This document shows positions 5,091 to 11,453 of a DNA stretch of 11,453 nucleotides, piece by piece. The DNA comes from a bacterium (GTDB taxonomy: Bacteria > Actinomycetota > Actinomycetes > Actinomycetales > Actinomycetaceae), in NCBI GenBank assembly GCA_030544165.1, contig JAUNRP010000046.1:1-11453 (forward strand), read 5' to 3'. The notes beneath the pieces are model-generated. The model did no database searches, had not been told where the DNA came from, and worked only from the letters and a program-made list of their open reading frames with translations. Made by a program: the position numbers and the translations under genes. The first letter of the stretch is position 1, and each line of letters opens with the position of its first letter.

Positions 5091-8000
5091 GTGAACCAGT
5101 CTCACTCCCTCAGGTCCCCCCGCAGCAGCGCCTCCATCCCGCTCCGTCGCGAACAGCGCCGACGTCGAGCATCATTGTGGTCCTCCCTCCTGACCATCGC
5201 ACTCGTGGTGGGCGGGATGTTCGTTCCTACGGCCGCCACTGCAGGTGAGGCTGCGGCCGCCGATTCGGTCGCGTCCGCCCAGGCACGCGCCGCACTCCGC
5301 ACTCCGGTGGAGGGGGGTGTGGCGCCCGCCCAGCTCTCTTCCCAGCCGGCGGTGACGGGTATCGCGCCACTGGGTGCCTGGACGCCGGAGGGGAGCCGGG
5401 TCACGGTCGATTACGTCCGCAAGAACGACGGGACGAACCACGACAACGCGGACCGGTGCTGGATCAACTCGGACAACCCGGCCTTCGCGGGTACGCAGGC
5501 CGTCGATGACGATCCGCTCGACGGATACGTGTGCAAGGAGGACACGGTCACCTACGACCTGAAGTACACGGTGGGTCCGGGGACGACCCCCGAGACGTAC
5601 CGGCTGACCGTGAACTCCGGGTCGCCCGACGTGCTCCTGGACAGTCGGGCGTGGTGTTCCGGTGGGGGCCTGTACGCCCATACCGGCACTGTCGTCACCT
5701 CGAACCCCACCTCGCTGACCTGCGAGATGACGTTCACCAACGCGACGCCCAGTGAGTCGAGGTCCATCACGATCCCGATCACGTTCTCCTCGCCCCTGCA
5801 CCGCGACAATATTCCTCTTGCTGTGGCGGGCGAGACCCTCCCGAGCGTGACGATCGCCCCCGCTGGCGGCGGGACTGCGATCACCACGCTCGACGACGGG
5901 CCTGTGACGTGGCTCGCCACGCCCACCCGGGATGTCCTGTGGACCGGGGACCGGCTCGGCTCCAGCGACATCTACCCCCTGGTGCACAACGGTCAGAGCG
6001 GCTACGTCCTCTCGTTCGACACCGAGATCCAGACCCTCACCACTCCGACCGCCCCGGCCGGCGTGGGCCCGTGGTCTCGGACGAAGGGCCGCACGATCCA
6101 GCACCTCAGCGGGACCCTGACCGTGGCTCTACCCGGGAACCTCCCGCCCGAAACCGTCCTGCTGGACGATCCAGCGTATGAGGGACAGTGGGTCATGAGC
6201 GCGGACCGGACGACGGCCACGCTGACCACGACCTTCGGTGGTGAGCGGCACATCCCCCGGCGTGGCATGACGCTGAAGGGCGACGACCTGCGGATCTTCA
6301 TCCCGATCGCCGATGCCGAGCGCTATGACCTCTACTCCCGCGACCTCACCGCGAACTTCCTTCCGGGAGCGGCCGGTGTGAACTTTGACCCGATCCCCAA
6401 CGTCCCCGAGCCAGTGAGCCGCAACTTCGGCACCGGTGAGCAGCCCGGTGGCGACCTTGAGTTCGACGAGACCACCGCGAACTGGAGAGGGACGAACGCC
6501 GTAGCAGGGACGTTCGAGGGCACTCCCTATCGGAACAACGACTGGGGCGCCTTCCGGATCCCGCCGCCCTCCGGGCCCGGGGCGTTCACGAAGTTCCCGC
6601 TCTGGGACAAGGACGGCGCGCCGGACTGGGAGCGGGGCTACACCACTGCCGCGGTGCCCACCGGCGGCTCCGACGGGCTGCTGGACTTCTGGATCTCCTT
6701 CGAAGCTGTCCCGGACCTCTCGAGCACCGAGTTCCTGGCCCTCTGTGACACCTGGAACACCAAGGCCGATCAGCAGGCCTCGTTCGCGGCAGGCGCCCAG
6801 CAGGCGATCTATGACCCGGAGCGGCCCATCCTCGCCGAGATCTGGGTTCCGGAGGGCACTCCGGGACGAAACGCCGACGGCTACGTCACGATCCCCGCAG
6901 ATTCGTACTTCATCGAGTGGAACTTCCTGACCGAGGCGCCGAACACGCCCGAAGCCCTCCGCTGCAGTGCGAGCGAGGGCTGGGAGCGGTCCGCCACGGG
7001 CACCACCTGGACCGGCGCGAACGGTGAGACCTCCCAGTTCCCGAACACATTCCGGCTGCAGCTCGAGTATGACGTGGACCTCTACCCGGGCGGTCTGCCA
7101 ACGGGGAAGGAGCCCATCCGCCTCGCGGTCCCCTTCACGTCCGGGCCGGAATCGGTGTTCCCGTACTACCCGGAGAGCACGCACATCTACGACATGGGGC
7201 GGGCCACCTTCGATGAGAACCTCCTCGAGTGGACCGGCGCGGTCGAGCGCTACGTCACCGTGCGCGGCTCCAACGTGGTGCCCAACGTGATGGGTGGTCA
7301 GAAGATCATCCTGGGATCGAACTTCGATCCAGATCGATACGAGTCCGGCACGACCGCGCCCGCCGCAGCCGAGATCGCGCCCGGAGACGTCACCCACTAC
7401 TACCGCCCACAGGTGCGGTACTCCACCTGGACCTATGTGGAGGGCGACCCCTACATGTGGCCCCTCGAACTGTCGCTCGTGACGGACACCTGCGTGATCC
7501 CCGACCTGAGTGGGCTGGTCTACGAGACCATGCCGCGGGGTGAGGACGGCGCCCCGGTCACCTGGCGTCTCACCGGCGCGGTACCGGCGGACCCCGGTGA
7601 TGACGGGGTGCCCTGCACGGCCGACGACGTGAGCGGCTGGACACTCACCTTCGCCACCACCGGTCCGGTGGACATCCGGACCTTCAACGAGGTCTCGGCG
7701 GCGAACACGGGATCCAGCCTGTATCCGTTCGCCCTCCCGTTCACGGTGCCGGTGACGGCACCGGACGGGGAGTCGATCGATTTCACCCTGACGGCGTTCG
7801 ACCCCTACCCCCACATGGTGGGTCACAGCACCGGCTCGACCGCACGGCCGGTGGCGCAGCCGGACATCGTGCAGCAGGACAAGCGGGCCATCACGCCGCG
7901 CGAGCGGGTGGGTGAGGAGATCGGCTGGATCTCCCAGTTCCAGAACTTCCGCGACGTGGACCTCGGTGAGGCGCGCTTCATCGACGTGCTGCCCTACAAC

Positions 8001-11000
8001 GGCGACGGGACGATCCGGTTTGCCGACGGTCAGGCCACCGAGACCGAGAATGACGACGCCCTGACCAACGTCCGGGTCTCCCCGGGTACCGGCAGCGCGA
8101 TCCTGCTCCAGTGGATCTGGGTGACCGACGCGCCGTCCGCGACGATCGTCAATGACGCCATGAACCCGGCCAACGCGTGGATCGGGACCGGGGCCACGCC
8201 GCCGGCGGATGCGCCCACCTGGGTGCCGCTTGCCGAAGCCGATGGCCTCGCAGACGAGATCACGGCGTACTACGTGGTGATCCCGGAGTTCAAGCGGAAC
8301 ACCACGTACAGCATGCGAGTACTGGCGGACACCGACCCCAATGGTGCCGAGGACGATCTCTTCATCAACAACAACGGTGTGGGTCAGGCCATCGACACCG
8401 ACGGCAACCCGATGGTCATTCCCGCCACCGGCAACGTGGCCACGGTGCTCTGGATCCCCAGGCCCGAGATCACGCTGGAGAAGACCCACACCCCCGAGGG
8501 ACTGCTGACGGAGGGTGACGAGGTCACCTACACGTTCACGGTCACCAACAGCGGCAACGACGATCTCTCCAACATTGCGGTCAGCGACCCGATGCTCGTG
8601 GCGGCCGGTGTGGACCTCGTGGCTCCCACGGTGAAGACCACCGCCCTCGGCATCCAGATGCCGTACGAGGAGCCGCTGCTCCCCGGTGAGTCCGCGGTCT
8701 TCACCGCGGTGTACACCATCACCGAGGCGGACGCCGCGGCCGGGATCGTGCTCAACACGGCCACCGCGAGCGGTGACCCCACGAGCCAGGAGGAGCCCGT
8801 CACGGACACCGACGACGACGAGATCCTCACGCCGGGCAGCCCGCGCCTCCTGCTCCGCAAGGAGATCAGCGACGCGCTGGAGCCCTACCGGGTGATGAGC
8901 CTCGGCGAGGAGCTCACCTACACCTTCACGGTGGAGAACCTCGGCAACATCCCGATGACCAACATCTGGATCGACGATGCGACCCTCCTCGATGAGAACG
9001 GTGACCGGATCAGCATCGCCGCCGCGAGTTGGACGGAGGGTGGCGTCACCACAGCGTTCTCGGACGACGCGCCGTTCTCCGCGGACTTCCGCCTGGAGCC
9101 GGGAGCGGTCATCACGTTCGTCTCGGAGCCGTACACGGTGACCCAGGCGGACATGGACCGCGGCTACAAGGTCAACACCGCCATCGCCTACGGCGACGGG
9201 CGTGGGGGCGACCACGACGATCCGGCCGATGACATCGCCTCGAACGAGGATGACGAGTCGATCGCCGGGCCGAACACCGGCGGCATCGACATCGACAAGG
9301 TGGCGCGCGCCGTCGAGAGCTCGGAGTACCAGGACGGGCGCGTGGAGGCCGGCGACCGGATCGCGTACACCTTCGACATCCGGAACACCGGATCGGTGAC
9401 GCTCAGCGACGTGGTCTTCACGGACGACAAGATCGCCGGGCTGCCGCTCACCTGTGTCTCGGGCGCCGGCGAGGCCTGGCCGGTGGAGCCTCTCGAGGGC
9501 GACCCCGGCTCGTGGACGATCGGCACCCTCCCGGTGGGCGGCGCTGTCACGTGCACCGCGAGCTACACGGTCACCGCCGAGGACCTCGAGGACGCCGCGA
9601 CCGGTCAGAAGTTCGCGACCGTGGACAACGAGGCGTCCGTGGAGGGCGCCACCCCCTCGGGTGAGCAGGTGACCGACCGCGACGACGAGTCCGTTCCCAC
9701 CCAGTGCCCCTCCTGCGGCAGGCTCGATATCACCAAGGCGAGCGACCTCGAGGACACCGTCTGGGACGACGGCAAGGCGAGTGCGGGTGACCAGATCACC
9801 TACACCCTCACCGTCACCAACCCCGGCCGGGTGGACGTGCACAACGTGCTCATCTCCGACCCGCTCCCGGGCCTCTCTCCGCTGGCGTGCGTGGTCACCG
9901 GCAGCGAGACGGTCTGGCTCAACGACGGCACCCAGTCCATGGCACCCGGTGACAGTGTCACGTGTACGGCCACCTACACGGTGACCACGGACGACGTGGC
10001 CGCCGGGGTGGTGGCCAACACGGCCACTGCCGAGGGCGAGACGGTGGACGGTACTCCCGTGATCGACGACGACTCCACGGTGAACCCGACCGCCTCACGG
10101 ACCGCCTCCATCAAGGTGGTCAAGACCGCGCCCGAGGTGCGGGCAGGCGTTGGCGACACCCTCGTGTACACGTTCGACGTGACCAACACGGGCACCGTTC
10201 CACTCTCGGTCCTCCTCGAGGACCCCAAGGTGGACGTGGACGCCGAGTCCTGCGTGGTGGGCGGCACCCCGTTCGACCTGGCATCCGACCTGCTGGCACC
10301 GGGCGCCACCGTGACCTGCTCCTCCGAGGAGTACACGGTCACCCAGGCCGATGTGGCGGAGGGAATGGTGACCAACACCGTCGACGTGACGGGCACCAGC
10401 CCTGACGGCACCGAGGTGGAGGACGCCGACACGGCCACTGTGCCGACGGTGTTCCCGAACCCGGGCCTCTCGATCGACAAGATCGCCGTACTCGATGACA
10501 CCAACACCAACGGCTTCGCCGATGTGGACGAGACGATCACCTACACGTTCACCGTGACCAACACGGGCAACGTGGACCTGGTGGACGTCACCGTGACGGA
10601 TGAGCGGCTCGGTCTCGTCGGCACCGACGCGATCGTGATTGGCGACCTCGCGGTGGGTGCGAGCGTGACGGTACCCGAGGGAGGCGTCGGGTACACCGTG
10701 ACCCAGGATGACGTGAACGCGGGCAACATCCTCAACACCGCGACCGTGACCGGGGACGATGGCAACGACCTGACCGAGAACCCGGTGGCAGAGGACACCG
10801 AGATCGTGGTGGTGGAGACGCTGCCCAGGCTCGAGATCACGAAGGGCTCCGAGGTCACGGACGTGAATGCCAACGGCAAGAACGACGCCGGTGACACGAT
10901 CACCTACACGTTCACCGTGTTCAACGCGGGCAACGTCACCGTGACGGACGTGCGGGTTGTGGACGAGATGCTGGCGGGCCTCGGGATCGGGATCGAGTGT

Positions 11001-11453
11001 GATCCGACCGTGCTCGCACCGCGGGAGTCCGCCACCTGCACCGCCGGTGCCTACACGATCACCGAGGCCGATGTGGCGGAGGGTGCCGTGCGCAACGTGG
11101 CCCACGCCACGGGCACGGATCCTGAGGGCGATGAGGTCAACTCGGCGCCCGACACCGAGACGGTTCCCACCGAGCCGTACCTCACCGGGCTCGCGCTGGT
11201 GAAGTCCTCGGCGATCACCGGGGATGCGAACGGAGACGGCGTGGCCCAGGTGGGTGACACGGTGACCTACACCTTCGCCGTGACCAACACCGGCACGGTG
11301 GACGTCACCGGCCTCCAGATCGCCGACACGTTCGTGACCGGCGGGACGGGTGAGCTCTCGGAGATCGTCTGTGAGACGCGGGACCTCGCAGCGGGCAGCG
11401 CGACCACCTGTGAGGCCACCTACGTGGTCACCCAGGGTGACATCGATGCACGC
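5091..11453 (+). CDS. Giant secreted DUF11-repeat surface protein (C-terminus outside window)
   Basis: An uninterrupted frame of 2121 codons runs from the GTG at 5091 to the window end without a stop. The start is supported by AGGAAG four bases upstream and by the N-terminus: a long Arg-rich n-region (RRRR at 23-26), a hydrophobic core LLTIALVVGGMFV (33-45), and a likely signal peptidase I site after Ala51 (A-T-A). Residues about 52-1124 match no family I can name; they are rich in Thr, Pro, Asp and Trp, look beta-rich, and contain eight Cys (123, 148, 189, 211, 552, 625, 801, 842). The stretch at about 920-1120 already has DUF11-like phrasing. From residue 1125 at least eight DUF11-type repeats follow, each with the signature xGDxxTYTFTVTNTGxxxL and an ending like YTVTQADVxxGxVxNTATxxG. 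Such Ig-like repeats form rigid extracellular stalks in Gram-positive surface proteins. I infer an adhesin, cell-wall or S-layer-like role. A sortase motif or membrane anchor, if present, lies downstream. Confidence 0.93.
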   Translation, partial: MNQSHSLRSPRSSASIPLRREQRRRRASLWSSLLTIALVVGGMFVPTAATAGEAAAADSVASAQARAALRTPVEGGVAPAQLSSQPAVTGIAPLGAWTPEGSRVTVDYVRKNDGTNHDNADRCWINSDNPAFAGTQAVDDDPLDGYVCKEDTVTYDLKYTVGPGTTPETYRLTVNSGSPDVLLDSRAWCSGGGLYAHTGTVVTSNPTSLTCEMTFTNATPSESRSITIPITFSSPLHRDNIPLAVAGETLPSVTIAPAGGGTAITTLDDGPVTWLATPTRDVLWTGDRLGSSDIYPLVHNGQSGYVLSFDTEIQTLTTPTAPAGVGPWSRTKGRTIQHLSGTLTVALPGNLPPETVLLDDPAYEGQWVMSADRTTATLTTTFGGERHIPRRGMTLKGDDLRIFIPIADAERYDLYSRDLTANFLPGAAGVNFDPIPNVPEPVSRNFGTGEQPGGDLEFDETTANWRGTNAVAGTFEGTPYRNNDWGAFRIPPPSGPGAFTKFPLWDKDGAPDWERGYTTAAVPTGGSDGLLDFWISFEAVPDLSSTEFLALCDTWNTKADQQASFAAGAQQAIYDPERPILAEIWVPEGTPGRNADGYVTIPADSYFIEWNFLTEAPNTPEALRCSASEGWERSATGTTWTGANGETSQFPNTFRLQLEYDVDLYPGGLPTGKEPIRLAVPFTSGPESVFPYYPESTHIYDMGRATFDENLLEWTGAVERYVTVRGSNVVPNVMGGQKIILGSNFDPDRYESGTTAPAAAEIAPGDVTHYYRPQVRYSTWTYVEGDPYMWPLELSLVTDTCVIPDLSGLVYETMPRGEDGAPVTWRLTGAVPADPGDDGVPCTADDVSGWTLTFATTGPVDIRTFNEVSAANTGSSLYPFALPFTVPVTAPDGESIDFTLTAFDPYPHMVGHSTGSTARPVAQPDIVQQDKRAITPRERVGEEIGWISQFQNFRDVDLGEARFIDVLPYNGDGTIRFADGQATETENDDALTNVRVSPGTGSAILLQWIWVTDAPSATIVNDAMNPANAWIGTGATPPADAPTWVPLAEADGLADEITAYYVVIPEFKRNTTYSMRVLADTDPNGAEDDLFINNNGVGQAIDTDGNPMVIPATGNVATVLWIPRPEITLEKTHTPEGLLTEGDEVTYTFTVTNSGNDDLSNIAVSDPMLVAAGVDLVAPTVKTTALGIQMPYEEPLLPGESAVFTAVYTITEADAAAGIVLNTATASGDPTSQEEPVTDTDDDEILTPGSPRLLLRKEISDALEPYRVMSLGEELTYTFTVENLGNIPMTNIWIDDATLLDENGDRISIAAASWTEGGVTTAFSDDAPFSADFRLEPGAVITFVSEPYTVTQADMDRGYKVNTAIAYGDGRGGDHDDPADDIASNEDDESIAGPNTGGIDIDKVARAVESSEYQDGRVEAGDRIAYTFDIRNTGSVTLSDVVFTDDKIAGLPLTCVSGAGEAWPVEPLEGDPGSWTIGTLPVGGAVTCTASYTVTAEDLEDAATGQKFATVDNEASVEGATPSGEQVTDRDDESVPTQCPSCGRLDITKASDLEDTVWDDGKASAGDQITYTLTVTNPGRVDVHNVLISDPLPGLSPLACVVTGSETVWLNDGTQSMAPGDSVTCTATYTVTTDDVAAGVVANTATAEGETVDGTPVIDDDSTVNPTASRTASIKVVKTAPEVRAGVGDTLVYTFDVTNTGTVPLSVLLEDPKVDVDAESCVVGGTPFDLASDLLAPGATVTCSSEEYTVTQADVAEGMVTNTVDVTGTSPDGTEVEDADTATVPTVFPNPGLSIDKIAVLDDTNTNGFADVDETITYTFTVTNTGNVDLVDVTVTDERLGLVGTDAIVIGDLAVGASVTVPEGGVGYTVTQDDVNAGNILNTATVTGDDGNDLTENPVAEDTEIVVVETLPRLEITKGSEVTDVNANGKNDAGDTITYTFTVFNAGNVTVTDVRVVDEMLAGLGIGIECDPTVLAPRESATCTAGAYTITEADVAEGAVRNVAHATGTDPEGDEVNSAPDTETVPTEPYLTGLALVKSSAITGDANGDGVAQVGDTVTYTFAVTNTGTVDVTGLQIADTFVTGGTGELSEIVCETRDLAAGSATTCEATYVVTQGDIDAR
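8463..11453 (+). repeat. Array of at least eight DUF11-like protein repeats
   Basis: Units begin at about 8463, 8838, 9279, 9720, 10095, 10464, 10824 and 11181 (protein residues 1125, 1250, 1397, 1544, 1669, 1792, 1912 and 2031), with lengths of about 125, 147, 147, 125, 123, 120 and 119 residues and a last, cut unit of at least 91. Units 6-8 are the most alike; units 1-3 are more diverged or carry insertions. At DNA level units 6 and 7 share an identical 24-base stretch (10533-10556 and 10896-10919, 363 bases apart). Each unit shows the pattern of the conserved-repeat family known as DUF11 (TIGR01451); unit borders are placed by eye. Confidence 0.85.

Noticed and set aside
5091..5243. Twin-arginine (Tat) export signal on the giant protein
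   Set aside because: The n-region has RRRR followed by ASLW, but not the S/T-R-R-x-F-L-K pattern. A standard Sec signal with a long basic n-region explains it better.
6129..9842. A 1237-codon open frame on the minus strand
   Set aside because: It is the exact antisense of the giant gene. Its residues are dominated by Arg, Gly, Val, Asp and His, the mirror of GC-rich codons and Thr/Val/Asp-rich repeats; it has no recognisable domain, while the plus frame has a signal peptide and repeats.
8463..11453. CRISPR-like or mobile DNA repeats
   Set aside because: The repeats are long (about 360 bases), in frame, diverged and encode a known type of protein repeat; there are no short identical repeats with unique spacers.

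Overview
The window reads as chromosome of a high-GC actinomycete (Actinomycetota, most likely order Micrococcales; the genus cannot be fixed from the sequence). The evidence is strong G/C bias at third codon positions, TANNNT-type -10 elements placed so that transcripts would start at or next to the start codon (leaderless), TetR-family pairs, a bacterial seryl-tRNA synthetase, and a secreted giant protein with actinobacterial-type DUF11 repeats. No rRNA, tRNA, CRISPR array, insertion sequence or phage gene was seen.

Layout. (1) 1-195: non-coding left edge holding a possible operator and possibly divergent promoters. (2) 196-1498 (+): two TetR-family regulators, related to each other, overlapping by 8 bases and so probably translated as a coupled pair. 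(3) 1515-2552 (-): a diacylglycerol kinase/YegS-like lipid kinase, convergent with the regulators across a 16-base gap. (4) 2553-2624: a 72-base divergent region with two promoter-like -10 boxes, one per strand, both suggesting leaderless mRNAs. (5) 2625-4863 (+): serS (seryl-tRNA synthetase) followed after one base by a Cof-type HAD phosphatase that carries an odd N-terminal extension made of a 21-nt tandem repeat. (6) 4864-5090: a 227-base gap with several hairpins, a good sigma-70-like promoter and a 5' leader. (7) 5091-11453 (+): a single open reading frame of 2121 codons with no stop before the window ends. It encodes a signal peptide, about 1070 residues of unrecognised beta-type extracellular sequence, and at least eight DUF11-like repeats of about 120-147 residues. 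This is by far the largest gene here and it occupies more than half of the window.

How the parts relate. The lipid kinase, serS and HAD genes look like ordinary core functions (phospholipid turnover, translation, sugar-phosphate or cofactor phosphate hydrolysis). The TetR pair probably controls a gene outside the window, perhaps one lying to the left. The giant protein has its own promoter and is likely a stalk-like surface or secreted adhesin; its C-terminus, where a sortase signal or membrane anchor would be expected, lies beyond the window. I found no evidence for a new defence or mobile system. The parts most worth a second look are the unrecognised N-terminal half of the giant protein, the variation of cysteine pairs and Ca2+-type loops among its repeats, the repeat-built extension of the HAD protein, and the hairpin-rich leader.
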